Below the pieces are notes generated by a model. It was not told where the DNA came from. It saw only the letters and a program-made list of their open reading frames with translations, and did no database searches. The translations under genes were made by a program, and so were the position numbers. DNA of 64,000 nucleotides from Lophius americanus. Its lineage: Eukaryota; Chordata; Actinopteri; Lophiiformes; Lophiidae. Positions 1 to 13,400 of the stretch are shown one piece after another; the stretch's first letter is position 1, and the number at the start of each line of letters is the position of its first letter. The stretch covers positions 6,898,001 through 6,962,000 of the forward strand of contig JBBDHG010000014.1 of NCBI GenBank assembly GCA_037951165.1, written 5' to 3'.

Positions 1-1401
1 TACAGGTAGAGATGGTCTTGATTAATGTTACAAGCAAATATGTAATAACTGTGATATAACCATTGTTCGCTACAAGACTCCTGCAGGAGAACTTGTGTGC
101 ACAAGTACAATGCCTGAATGATTATATCACTTTCTTTAGCTCTGGAGAAAGTCCAGTTATTGTACATCCTCCCCCAGTTGGTAATGTGAAGACCAACCTA
201 AAAATTGTATGTAAATCAAATAATATTCATGGAATGACACCTACTTCCTATTCCCAGCAGGTAGCGCTATCACTCTCACCCGACACAGTCATGTGGATGT
301 CTAGATGAAATTCACAATGAGGGCATACAATGTTTTTCATGCCAAACCCCTATCAGATTGCATGTTTCGTGACTTATGACTAGAGTTTAAATTTAGTAAA
401 GTGTTATAGCATGCCATAACGCTGATAGCGAGTTTTCAAACTTTGCCGGGCTTCTGCAGCAACACTGTTCAATTACAGCTCATAATGTTCACAATGAAGA
501 AAGTCAGCATACCTATTCCAACCCATATTTTTTTCAGTGTGTTTATTGAATTTCTCAAAGGACAGCTAGAATGTATACATTACAGGGAGTGTGCGCTGTA
601 GTAAACCTAGAGGTAAGATAAAGTAACGTCCAGATGAACCAAAACACAATAATTAATAACACAAAATAATAATACTATAGTTATAATAAAACACAGAACA
701 ACATATAAAAGAGGAGAAATGGTAGATTATTCTTTCTTATTTTTCCGGTTGTTCCCTTTAGTCCTCCCTTTTATTCACACACATGTATTCTGTCTTGCTG
801 CGGCCGACTTTTATTCCTTTTCTCTTCATCATTGAAATAATTGTTATATTTCATTGATTACCCTCAGATAACTGGGTCACAACTGACCAGTTTGGATTAT
901 CTGTTTATGAAACACAAAGTGTAAATCATCTCCCAGTAAATGTATATATATGGCATATTAGTCAGGATATTCCCAGGTCAGGGTTTTGTGGGTTTGTGTG
1001 TATTCATCTGCTGGAAAAGCACAAAAGTGGTACCAGTGTGTCTTGGGAAAGGCTTGGTTGCTACTATTCTACATAATATTCTATTATTTGAATAGAATAC
1101 CCAAAATTTGGTGAAAGCAGTGACATTGTTTTTATATAAATTTAATGACATAAACCCAGATTGTGGACAAACATTTTTGAAGTTGGTCAAGTGGGTAAAA
1201 TTGCTGTCTAGCATATGTTTCCTGATGCAGCAGCTGAGCTGGTGATGCTCTCTGGGGATCCAGGTTCGCTTGTCAGTGTGGAAAAATAATGTCATTAATG
1301 AGAAAATCTCCATAACATTTGCAATGTAAGTCGGATGACGGATTCCAAGGTTAAAAAAGATAAATGCGGATATGTGCAGTATATAATATACAGCATATAT
1401 A
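1..1401. other. Non-genic stretch, nothing recognised
   Basis: AT-rich sequence with only short open frames in all directions. I see no exon bounded by splice signals, no protein family and no RNA gene. It may be flanking or intronic sequence of a gene outside the window. Confidence 0.5.
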
Positions 1402-1650
1402 CACAGAGATCAGCCATAACAGTATGACCAACAACTGTTGAGCAAGTGACTATTTGTAGCTGAAATTGGTGAAAGAAGGAAAAATGGTCTAGTTTAAGGA
1501 CCTGAGCAGTTTTGACAAAAGTCAAATTGTGATGGCTAGTCGACTTGGTCAAATTATCTCCAGAATTCCTCCGGAGGTCTGTGGTAATTAGCAGCTACCA
1601 AGTGGTTTTGGGAAGGAAAATCTGTCAAACAGTGACATTACATAGTGGCA
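1402..1650 (+). mobile_element. Tc1-like transposon 5' fragment (degraded)
   Basis: It begins with a decayed copy of the terminal motif GATCAGCCATAAC (near 1408) that is typical of a common teleost Tc1-like family. It continues through the region 5' of the transposase and its first codons: the GTGATGGCTAG.CGACT.GGTCA segment near 1530, followed by CTCCAGAATT. The same segment recurs at 21527 and 42951. It is cut off before the catalytic domain and has no usable reading frame. Confidence 0.65.
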
Positions 1651-4220
1651 AAAAAATGAAGACCCAGACAATATCATTCAGGTTATCCTGTTCTGGCTGA
1701 TCGTGGTATATTTGTGTATATTTGTACGCAAGTGTGCTGTAATCTCATAGCATACTGGCTTCTATAACTATGGATGCCACATCTATGTCAATGTCAATCT
1801 ACGCAATGTGAGATGTGATTTTTAGGGACTTCAACCTTCTTATATATATTAATGTCCCCCACGTGTAGAACCTCAACCCAGACGTATAGAATTTAATAAA
1901 ATGATCACTATTTAGTCAAAATGTTGTATATTTATTATCCTGCCTTTCTTTACTTTTATGTCAAAGCATTTCTAAGCGTGCTTATGGGGGTTTAAAGGGT
2001 CTATCAACATGAGACAGTTACAGCCATATACTCTATCTAATTGTCTTAATGCATTATTGTAATGTCCTAAAAATAAAACATGGAGCTTTTCACTGTCTGT
2101 TGGAGGATGTCTTGGAAATCATCTTACAATTCATCCCGCAGAGATTTCGTTTCACACATATCTATGTCTGGCTGATTAAAGTTAGACTTACTGTTCATTG
2201 ATAGATTAAAGCTGGAAAGCTTTTTGTTTCAACTACTGGCAAATAAATGAGAAATTAGCAAACTGACTGGACTCACACATTTATTGGAAAATTAGTAATT
2301 TATGCTCCAAATATAACCCCTGGGCTTAGAGTTCCTAGGCTCTACTCACATGATTACTGAAGACATGAAACATCCCTTTCCTAATATATATTAATACTAT
2401 TTTATACTTTAACTGACTTAAGGCTTTTAACCAACATCAGTAATGATCATTAAATATCCAATATTCATTTATTTTGTAGGGTTTTAACCCGTTAAAATAC
2501 GGTTCCATGTGTGAGACGAGGGAAAGACACTGGAGTTATGAGGTCTGCATAGTTAGATTTACATTTGGATACTCTGATGACTGCACACATACAGTATATA
2601 CGCACAGATATACAAACACATGGAATTGGTTTTTACACACACTCTTTATGCCAGTGAAAACATACACTTTATTCCATGGGTACAAACACTGCTTAAGGAC
2701 TTAAGAGGCAAATACAAATAAAGAAAATATCTGATCATCAACTATATCTCATATCATCAACTGCAAAACTCATGCACAGCATTTGAAGAATGATCGGCAT
2801 AAAAGCCACAAACAACAGAAGCATTTATAAAAGACACCTAAAAATGATGCAACCCAGAAATCACATTTTTAATGCTTCATTTAGTGAATAAAACCTACGT
2901 TATACACAAGCATTTCATCATATTTTTATCTATCCTATTTGCTTCGCTAGCAAACGATTTCAGACTCCCTTAACAAAATGGTTTTCCAGACACAATGAGG
3001 GGAAAAAAGGTTGTACCGTTTGATTATAAAGTTAAATGATTTTCAAAATGCAGTTTGAAAACTAAGTACAAACATTTAAAAACGTTTTTTTACAAATGGC
3101 TAATGTACAAAAAGAGCAAAAGTCAGTAAAATGAACAAAGGCAATGTCTGGAGACGGGGTCCTGAGGAAGAAAAGGCGGACTGTTTAATTTCACGGACAA
3201 ACGGTCGCAAACCCTTTATGGAAGCTTTGGAAATATGTTGGCTTTTAATTTATCATACATTCACTACTCTACATTACGTTGTGAATGTATTTTTATGTAT
3301 TGACACACAGTACTGGTTTCCTGCACCAATGTACAATGTGAGTCTCTACAGTGAAGAGATATGGGAGAACCATCTCAGATCCAGTAGGTTCTGGGTTGGA
3401 GGGAGGGTAGCCTCGTGTGTTTTCATACTTCATCACAGCAATAAACTGGCTTTAAATCTGCATGTGTATAATAGCCTGTGGAGTAAGTGTTTAAAAGTAG
3501 GGAATTGAAAAATAAAGTGCTTTCATTCAGTCTGAAACCCTGAAAATAGTATTTATTTTCTAAAATACAAATTAGATTCAGTGCAGCATTCTGTTTCCAT
3601 TCACTTCCACTTCTGCTTCTTAGTGGACAAAACATTGACGGAGCTTCACAGAAGCAGTTTAGCTCCATCGACGTAAATGAATATTGTCATGTTGATGTCT
3701 TCACCTTTCAATACTCATCTCTTGGAACTTTGTGTTCCATAAAGTCTTGTCCTTGGTATTCATGTCAGTGTCTTCGGAGACTTGTGTTGAAAATCCTGAA
3801 AGTTTTTTAAAAATCTGTAAGAAAAATGTCACGCAGAAAAGTTTGAAAGCCAAATAAGAGCAGCAATAATGTATGAAACATTAAAAAGGGCACATCTGCA
3901 GGTCTCGTACTTGTGTCTCTGACATTTAGGATGTAAATGTTAAAACAGTCTTTTAACTGACAACCCGGGTGGTCCTTTTATTTTCCCATCATAAATCTGT
4001 GGCATCTCTAGATGGACTATAAAATGCTGAAAACTCATCAAGACTTCCAGGTGTTCCATGAAACCATTAAAGCACTTTATTGATTTAATGGTTTGTAGTC
4101 ATTAAAAAACACCAATGACAGTGAAATAAAAGCCTCTTACCTTTCAAACTACCTTGAGTGCCTGGACTGGGATTTTTCAAGCCATTTTTGGTTTAATTGT
4201 TCCTCTCTTGTTTGCTGCTG
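1651..4220. other. Non-genic stretch, nothing recognised
   Basis: No exon, family or structured RNA is recognisable. AATAAA-type hexamers occur (for example near 3511), but no upstream coding exon supports a 3' end. The longest open frame (3131-3508) has no recognisable domain and AT-biased composition, so I do not call it a gene. Confidence 0.5.
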
Positions 4221-4249
4221 TTGTTATTCCTTGAGCAACGGTAGTTTGA

Positions 4250-4565
4250 TAGACAGACAGAGAGACAGACAGACAGACAACCTTTTTTTTTTTTGAAGAA
4301 AAAGGTTGTTTAACGACCTTTAATGTCATTATGTTAATGTGTTGAATCGTCTGCATGTGTTGGCACAGAGAACTGGAGCCGATAAAGTTGATGTATTAAT
4401 TATAATTATAACATTAATAATATTTACAACGCACTTTACATCATTATTTTTAATATTGTTATTCTCATTATTATTATTATTGTTCTGTGGAACCCATACA
4501 CATAGAAAAGACAGACAGACACACACACTCACACACACACTCACACACACACACACACACACAGC
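4250..4565. repeat. Simple repeats: (GACA)n and (CA)n flanking AT-rich repeat debris
   Basis: A GACA tract lies at 4252-4279 and a CA/CTCA tract at 4519-4562. Between them, ATTATAATTATAAC followed by AACGCACTTTACAT resembles the tail of the L2-like LINE seen complete at 13508. Short open frames here on both strands are artefacts of the microsatellite. Confidence 0.7.
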
Positions 4566-5535
4566 CATCCCATAACAAGTCTTGTTTACTGATTTCTACC
4601 GACTGTCTTCTTTAGTATTGATATTGTTGTCGTCCTGTTGTTTGTGTACATGGAAAATGTTTGCATGAATGTACATTCATGATCTGTGATCTATTATGTT
4701 GCAAAAAAAGATATTGCAGCTATCCTAAAATAGATAATTAGAAATGAATGTATCATAAAATAATAGAACTTTCATATTTACATATTAAAAAGTAATTATA
4801 AGTAATAACACAACAACATGGGATTTATGTTATGTTTTATTCTTCCTATCTCTCTATCTAGATAGTTAAATAGATAGATACAGCTCTTTTAATTTCTGTT
4901 TTACACACATCTTCTGATACTCCTACTCGTACACATCGTGTTGTTTCCTGGAGGGTCCATGCTTCATTCAGGCCCCCGACCAATTCAATCAAGTCTCCGC
5001 CTGTGTGGAGTCCGACTGAGCCCACCGCTCACCCCGCTTCAACCACAGCCATCTCCACGCTCTCTCACTCACCTTCATGTCGTTGTTATTGGCTCTTCTC
5101 CTACTTCCTCCTGTGATGCCCACGGTTCCCTAGACTTTGTGAATCCCCAACAGCCCACCCCCACTGGCAAGTCCTTGTCCTCCACCCATTTTCACTGAAG
5201 ACCTCCACCACATCCTAATATTGTGCCCTCCTCCTCTCCTGTACCTGTGACCAGACGAGGTGTCGGGTCACAATGAGAACTCCATGACTCATTTTTCAGC
5301 CTTTCCTCAGGTCGACTGTCAGATCTCAAGTGCTAAGCTGTAGAGAGAAAATCAGCAGAGAAGTTCTACGTCTTTTCTTCTTGTTCTCATCCTCTGTAAA
5401 CCCTAATATTCCTGGCCAAAGTGGAGATAGTTTAGCCTAATAATTTTCCAATAAAATGATAATATCAGTTAGACTTAGGGTAGAATAGCTGGATCACAGC
5501 AAGAATGTTTTTGGGTTAAGAACCACCTCTGGGGC
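4566..5535. other. Non-genic stretch, nothing recognised
   Basis: It contains an open frame at 4938-5198 that is rich in Ser, Pro and Leu, with no family resemblance and no convincing splice context. A short GATA repeat lies near 4855-4880. I support no gene here. Confidence 0.45.
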
Positions 5536-5690
5536 CTTTCTTTCTGTGTGGAGTTGAATGTCCTTACCAGGTTTGCGTGGGTTCCCCTCAGGTACAGCGC
5601 CTTCCTCCCACAGTGAATATAAGGACACAGCAGTTCCTCGTTTCAGCCTGGATGACCAGCTGTAGTCTAAGATAGTCTAGTTTCTAGGGA
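5536..5690 (+). mobile_element. tRNA-type SINE fragment (degraded)
   Basis: The order of segments CTTTCTGTGTGGAGTT, GCGTGGGTTCCC, then CTTCCTCCCACAGT matches the body of a SINE-like repeat very common in teleosts. The same series is seen at 56392-56730 on this strand and reversed at 44570-44760. The promoter head is not recognisable here. Confidence 0.55.
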
Positions 5691-7377
5691 TCAAACGTTG
5701 GCGAGTAGTAACGATGGGAGTACTGATCGGGTCAGGTTAGCCCTGTTGCAACATCCGACCAAAGCGGCTCCTCTCACCCTGCTTATGATTGGCCAGCGGT
5801 TCCGATCGGTTTGTGACTTGTGCTTGAGGTAGCCCAAGGGCGCGTAGCTTCCCCTCCAGAACCGTTGACATACTTGAGCTATCCGTTGTTCCTTTATTTT
5901 GTGTGGAGTTTAGGTTTAGTAGGTTATCCTGGTCCTAATCGCACCGATTTTGACAACATATGTGGACATTTACATAACATCAGATCATTTTTTAACTCTC
6001 AATTTAATAACTTTCGTTGGTCACTATTGTCATATATAATATATATTATAATTGCAATTGTTTTTATATTGTTATTTGGTTATTGGTTGTGTTTTTTTAT
6101 ACATATACTGTATAATGCCCAACGGTATTTTGTGATTTAAAACAAATTAAAAAATTACATGGCAATGAGGCCAGCTGGAAGGGGATGTAATAAACGCTTC
6201 AGAAAACGTGAATTGAAAGTTTTTCAACTCCAAAAAACCTTCCAATTATATATTCTCTCTTTGTTTCTTCATGTTGATATTAGGTAAGATGTGTTTTATT
6301 AAACGTTGCCAGGATGCAAGCTTAATAATTCATTATTAACACTCTTTTATTTTATTATATAGCTTTACAAATTATTGCCCGTATGTTGATTCATTTACAC
6401 TGCAATCCTGTAGACCCACATTAACTTGTTTAAAGAAAAAAATATACATCTTAGGAAATACTTGATCTTAATCTTGTGTGTTGTTTAGAATTTTGATTAA
6501 AGGTCTGAGTGGTTTGATAATTTCAGACGTAAGACTAATTCATAGGGTCAGATTCATTCTATAACCAGTTTGTAAGTAAATTGTTTTATCAAATGAAACA
6601 CATATATTTGTTTAAGCCCAGACGGTCTACAGAAGGTTAAAAGCCCGAGTCTCTATACTTACTGCATCTAAATTTCTGCCATCTAGCGGACAAATTTGAG
6701 ACTGCATTTAGCAAGAAAACGACCCAACAGCGCTCGGATCAATTCGAATGGAAAAGTAGTTCCTCTGATAAATCGCTTCGTTTACCCATTAATAGCATCT
6801 TTATGCTATTTCTCATGCTATAATTGTTAAAAATGCATCCACTTTTAACATATAAGGATACCTGAGTAAGGCCGAAATTTCTTTTGAGTGTAAAAGTAGT
6901 TCAAGTGTATTAATATTCTGAGTGAGGAGGCCTATCAGAAAATTACCACAGGTCCTCATCCATCCACATTGAATGCACCTGTGGCGGTGGTAACCAAGTA
7001 TAAAATTGCATCAACGGTGAGTCTTTTTATCATGAAATTCCAAATAAAATATGTAATATTGACAGTGAATTAATTTTGTATTTAATTTATATGCCACTTT
7101 GTGTTCATAGCCATGGCTAATTGTTAATTTTATAAACTAACCTGACTTAATTAGCGGGGGGAAGTTTAATAGATAGTCTGCCTTGAAAGTTAAAATGTCT
7201 GAGGTCTGTGGCTTAATAATTCAAAAGTAAAGACAATGGGTGGAATTCCTAGCTTCCGAGCATGCAGCAATGTAGCACAGAGCACGTGGCCAATTGACTT
7301 TAATTAGTTTAAAAAAAGTGTTCTTTAAGCTGTTGTCCTCAAAATTGCATTAATGGTGGAATATTATTTTTAAACAG
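5691..7377. other. Upstream region of piwil1; promoter not resolved
   Basis: The start of the piwil1 transcript should lie here, because the ATG exon opens at a 3' splice site (acceptor AG at 7376-7377). A donor-like CAACG|GTGAGT at about 7012-7022 could end a 5'-UTR exon, and GTATAAAAT at about 6998-7006 is TATA-like. The two are too close together for the usual TATA-to-start distance, so I do not assign a start site. The rest is featureless AT-rich sequence. Confidence 0.3.
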
Positions 7378-7401
7378 GTGTAACATTACACTCTTAACAA
7401 A
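7378..7401 (+). other. piwil1: piwil1 5' UTR part of the first coding exon
   Basis: The acceptor TTTTTAAACAG ends at 7377. The next 24 bases are untranslated and lead into the ATG at 7402 in the context ACAAAATGA. The start is fixed by the family-typical N-terminus MTGRARAR. Confidence 0.7.
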
Positions 7402-10400
7402 ATGACTGGTCGAGCAAGAGCGAGAGGCCGGGCCAGGGGTCAAGAGACCGCAGCGCCTGGAGCAGTAAGAGCACTCACGAAGTTACTGTGACCTGTGGGT
7501 GTTTATACATCCTTAGTATCCTTTTTGAATCCCCTTACATTTCTTTTCTCATCTCCACATCTGCCATTAATTAAAAAATTAGTAAACCTCTATAGAACAG
7601 GGCCATTCCATATAGGACTGACCACATGAGAAATGGCCTAGAATCTTACCTTCCTCAGGCAACTTGCATCCTGATTACTTCATTACTTTATGGTTTAACA
7701 AACCAGTTAAGAATAAGAAATACAGTGGAAATAAGGCACTTCATCATCACAACAAGTTTGTTTCCGAGGGGCAAATCATAAGAAATGGGACAAACCCAAT
7801 CACAGTCCCCATCCTAATTGTGTTGGCTAATGAATTCAAATGAAAGGACGGCAATAACTAAGTGCAGTGAGGGTGCAAATGTCATCATACGATTTTAATT
7901 TCCAAACATCTGGCAAAGATGGTCAGAAGAAATTTGTGTAGCAGTCGTTGAAACGAGGAGTAGCCCACATTTCATAAAGCAATCATATAGTTAGAGATTC
8001 GTTCAGAAGAAAACTGTGTTTAAGATACATCCTTGTATTTAACTATAGGCGAAAGCGGAATTTTAAGAAGATCGCCTTCCAAAGTTTAAGGAAGAAGTTT
8101 TCCTAAGGTTTTGGATTTTTGTTCCAATAAACACATTTCATAATCTGGTTGCTAAACGGTTCTCATTGCAAATTCTAAAGACCATAATCTATGTGCATCT
8201 CCCAGTACGATTGTGGCTTGTAGATGCTTGTCTGCATCTGATTTTATTTTGCGCACATTTAGAGCATGTTTTATTCACGTCCCATAAACTGCATGACAGA
8301 ATTCAATGTAAATCAACATTCTTACAGCCTTTATAAGGTTGCATCTCAGGCGATATTAATATGGTTTTGCTCGAATTCAAAAGAAATGATCCGACCGTAT
8401 CTCCTCCTATACCCACTGGACAGTTTTCATTTATTTTGCTTGCAACTGAATTGACAATTATATTTTAGGCCAGAATTAAATCTCATATGTTCCATCTAAG
8501 TGCATATTTAAATTTGAGGTGTTTTTTACATCACAAAACATGTAATCTGTTTTCAAAGGTGTAATTAGTTTGGATTTGATCATATTTCTGTCAACAAAAG
8601 ATCAAACCACAAGAGAATATTTGCATTTTAATTATATTCATTGTAATGTAGACAGTCCCTTTATTCCAAAATTCCATGTACATTTTTTCTGTGTAGAAGA
8701 GCCAGGCTGGAGAGCCTGCACCAACTGCAGGCCCTGCTCCTCAGAGGGGTGAGGCAGATACAGAGCTGGTCGGTAGAGGGAGGCAGAAAGGTGCTCCAGG
8801 TCCCTTTGCTGGAGAAGGTACAATGTAACGAGTCATTGTCTCGGATTTTCCTGAAGAAAAACTCTGAAAATATAATTTAAAGTTCATGCTTTTTCTTTTC
8901 ATAGTCTTTACCTTGACGTTGTGAAATAGAACTTTTCCTGTAGTATACCTCTCAAATTAACCGTGACAAGAATAGCATTGCTGGAAGAAGAAAAAGAGAG
9001 AACAGGCATACACAGAACTTGTGCAGCAATGACAAATTCATTTTACTTACCATTCAAAATAACCTTTTTCTATGCCTAATATTTTCCGGACCGAAAAGTG
9101 GTTCTGATATTTTTCTCTCCCCTCCCAACCGTACCCAGCTGTTCTACAGATTTCAGCTGGATTTCAGCAGGTGAAGTTGGGAGAAAGAGGCGGACGCCAC
9201 CGGGACTTTAATGATTCAGGGATTTTTACCAGACAGACTATGGAGCATGTTAAAGACTCAAAGACTGGTCTGTCATGAACTGGAATTTACATTCTCTAAC
9301 ACATTAAATGATAGAACAATTACTACTACAATTTACCTTTTTATTCCCCCTCAGGATCTTCTGGGTCTGTTATTCAGTTGCAAGCCAACTTCTTTCGCAT
9401 AATGTCCCGCCCTCAATGGGTTCTGTACCAGTATCACGTGGACTTCAATCCACCTATGGAGTCTCGTCGCTTAAGGAATAGGCTTCTTTCCACACATGAA
9501 GGAGTACTTGGTGTGGCGCGGAGTTTTGACGGGGCTCTGCTTTTTCTGCCCCACAGATTGCAGGATAAGGTATTACAATAATACAGTCTCTGATCTTCAG
9601 TGTGTGAGGGGACAAATGCTGATTCCGTCGTTTTGCTGCAATGTCTAAATGTTTGTTTAGGAGACTGTGCTCTTCAGCAAGACAAGAGAAGAAGAGGAAG
9701 TCAAGGTAACCGTCACCCTGACAAATGAACTACCACCCACATCTCCAGTCTGCCTTCAGTTTTACAACATCATATTCAAAAGGTAATTTTTCTAGTTTAA
9801 GGGGGGTTTTTTTTGTATTTTTTCTGCTCAATTTTTTTTCTGTGGAAGATCTTCATTAATTTTTTAATACTTCTACAGGATCTTGAGAATTCTCAACATG
9901 CAGCAAATTGGACGCAACTACTACAATCCCAGCGATCCACTTGACATCCCACAGCACAAGTATATTAATTTGTTTCTCTATTGTTTTGTTTCCCTAGTGT
10001 ATTCTGAATATGTCATCTTGGTAAGGAAACTTCTGACAGGAGAATGTAACAACATTTCAGTGCTCCATTCTTTTCACCACCAAAACCTCTTCTATGTACT
10101 TGCTGACGAGATTATATGTCTTGCCATCATTTCCCTCTTTTCATGAGGCCTTTTTTTGTGGAGGTTTTTGTGTGGGTGATTAAGCTTGCTTTGCTGTGAT
10201 TCTTGAAACTGTTCATTTTCTGAGCAGAGGTTTCTTCGAAGACATACGTTAGTTTAGGTGCAATCTTTAATGGTAACTTATCCTTTGAACATCAGCCTTT
10301 TCAAATGGCTGGTGGTACCTCTTTTTTTTTCCAGAGACGTTTCAGTGTTTTAAAGCCAGCTTTGTGGTGTTGTGACCATGAACGCCTAACTATGCGACAT

Positions 10401-13400
10401 TTATACACAGAACGTTGGAAAACTACAACCTCTGAGTCAGAAAATTCATTTGAGAACATGGTTTGGATGAATTTATTAATTTCCCCTTATTTACCAGACT
10501 TGACGTCATGATGTCCTTTGTAATGACAAAGGAATATTACAAACTTTATTTAATTGCATTTTAATATAATTCACAATTGGGTTTGATACATTTGCAGTTT
10601 TTGCAAAGATGTATAAGAATTGCCACAAGCCCACTCATCTAATCATGCTTTAATGATATGAATATGATAGTTAATTGAAATGGCAAAATTAGACATTGAG
10701 ACACTATTAACCAGAGTTAATAATCTAATGGGATTTTAAAAGTCATTAATGCAGTCTATAAGGCGTGCTGGTTTGCCGCTGTCTGATGAGAAGAATTAGA
10801 CGTTCAGAGTGATCTCTGATTGAGGGGGATTCTTATTTAAGAGCTTGATTGGGTTTTAACCTAATGAAAAACTATAGCAAATTCATTAATTTCTATTCAT
10901 TTGCCATCGTCAATGCTGGGAAATAGCAATGTATTTAATCTGATGGGGAAAAACTGCTTGTCCCTCCCATTCTAGGCTGACCGTTTGGCCAGGCTACACC
11001 ACCACAATCTTGCATTACGAGAAATCCATTATGATGTGTACCGACGTGAGCCACAGGGTGCTGCGTAGCGAGACGGTCCTCGACTTTATGATCAACCTGA
11101 GGCAGCAGTGTGGAGAGCAACGCTTCCCTGACATCTGCATGAAGGAGCTTGTTGGACTCATAGTCCTCACCAAGTAGGAATCATCTCTAATACATCCTTT
11201 TAACTAATATGTAGAAGCATCGTTACATCGTACACCTGTCATGATGACTATAGAACATTTATTGGATGATGTAGTGTCCCATAAATAATTGTGGTGCTGA
11301 TGATTATGATATTAAACATTTAATGGGCGCCTTTCAGGCAAATGCAGCTCAGTGCTGAGAAAAAGAAATTACATGCCGCTATAGCTCGGTAATAGTAAAA
11401 ATAAGATGGGATGCCAAAAAGGGATAACAGTCAGGATTTGAAAATAAAATCTAATAATTACTAAAATTAAGATAATCAAACCTAGACTAATTATAAAAAA
11501 CAAACTGACATGTTTAAAATGTAGTGCAGTGGGGCAAGTCAAAAAAGACGGCCTCTGAATAGTTCTAGCAAGTTGAATGCTTACGTTTATAGCATTTCCT
11601 ATCAGGACTCTCTATTTAATAACTTTAGGTACTGTGTGTAATATTGTTTGGTCATAATTGATAAAAGCTGCTATGGGGCTTGTGTACGTCTGATCATGAA
11701 ATTGCTCCGATACTGTGGCGTTCCAGACATTTTTAAAGCAACACCACAATTTTATGGAACATAATAATGACTTATGTCAGTGAAGGACGTAGGAAGAAGA
11801 GTGATGTCATCTCTGAGGATGTAATGTTACATAAGCATTGATGGCAAAAGTAAAGTAGACAGCTAACTATACGGGGGGTTTGTTTGGTCTTTTTGGTGTT
11901 CGCTGCAGTGGATCATCAGTTTCCATCTTGCCCTGTCCTTTGCATCTTCCTCTGTCACGACAACCAACTGCATGCCCTCAATTACCACATCGGGATACAT
12001 CCTCTTTGGTGTTCCCTTTTTTCTCCCCTCTGGCAGCTCCTTCTTCTGCATCTTTTTACCAATAGTCCACTGTTCCTCCTTTCCACATGTCCTAACCTCA
12101 TATCAATCTGGTTTCTTTTACTTTGTCTCCAAGACATCTAGCCTGCGCTGACACTGGTGTGCTCATTTCTAATCCTGTCCATTGTCTTCACTCCCAAAGA
12201 GGATTTCTCTGTTTCCTCAGTGCAATGTTTTCTACTATGAATTTTACTATATAAAATGAAAAGTGCCTCCGCTCCCCAGCGGTCTCAAGAAGGGAGAAGA
12301 CACAATTCATTTATAATGAGTGGCTGGCGACGGAAAAAGACAAAATGAACCATAAAAATATGCAGCAGCATCTGGATGCACTTTTCAAATAGGAAAGACG
12401 GTAGAGCAAAGTGTAATTTTTACCTGAAAAATATCTCATTCAAGTCTGGGTCAACAAAGAATTTGCATCGACACTTCAAAACACCACCTGACAGTGAATG
12501 TGGCAGAGGTGAGAAGAGACCCAACTGATTCCGATAACAGCAATGATAGTGACCATGAAGTCTCCATCACTGAAAGTGAGAGTGACACAGTCGGTGCTTC
12601 TTCTGCTTCCACACCAGGTATAAAAACTCTGTTAAAAATGTCAGCACATGTGCTTCTGCCTCCACATCAGGAAGTGTTAGACATAGGGCCTTAAATCCCA
12701 TCTCTACTGGTAATGCAGAAAAGATGGTGGTCAATGTGCCAAAGGAAGTTGATAAAAGAAAGATGAGGCATTGGGAAAATTAAGCAGTCAATGTTTGAAA
12801 ACTGACACGAGGACCTGTTTAAAATGTATTCACGAATGAAGGGATTAATGACATGGGTGGGACTTGGGAGGAGTTTCCTACGAAATACTACCTAAACGAG
12901 GGTTCAGACACCACAACCTGGAGATAGTGTTAGGTGATGACAGCAAGCTAGTGGCCTCCTCCTTAGTGCCTAGTAAAAAAACAATAAACACTGGGCACAT
13001 TTGGCCCAATGAAGCCACTTCCCAATTCTGCTCTCACTAGAAGTACCAAATGTCATATTCGTACTGGACCTTCATTCTTCTCTTTTGTTGCCTCTCAATT
13101 ATTCAGGTACAACAACAAAACCTATAGGATCGATGATATTGCCTGGGATCACACTCCTAATAACACGTTCAAGAGGGGAGACGCAGAAATCTCCTTCAAG
13201 AACTATTTCAAGGCTGTAAGTGTCCTACTTTCTTTATTTCTTGAGACTATTTGGAACATAAATAATTCAAAGTTAGCACACGCCTGCATATGGCTTATTT
13301 CTTATATCTACTCTTGAATTCTGTGGTGTTTAGTAACGCAAATTTGTCGTGCATACATTGGCAACTATTGCATTCATTTCACTTTATGTACCATAGATTG

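Noticed and set aside
3131..3508. 125-codon open frame
   Set aside because: No recognisable domain, AT-biased content and no gene context.
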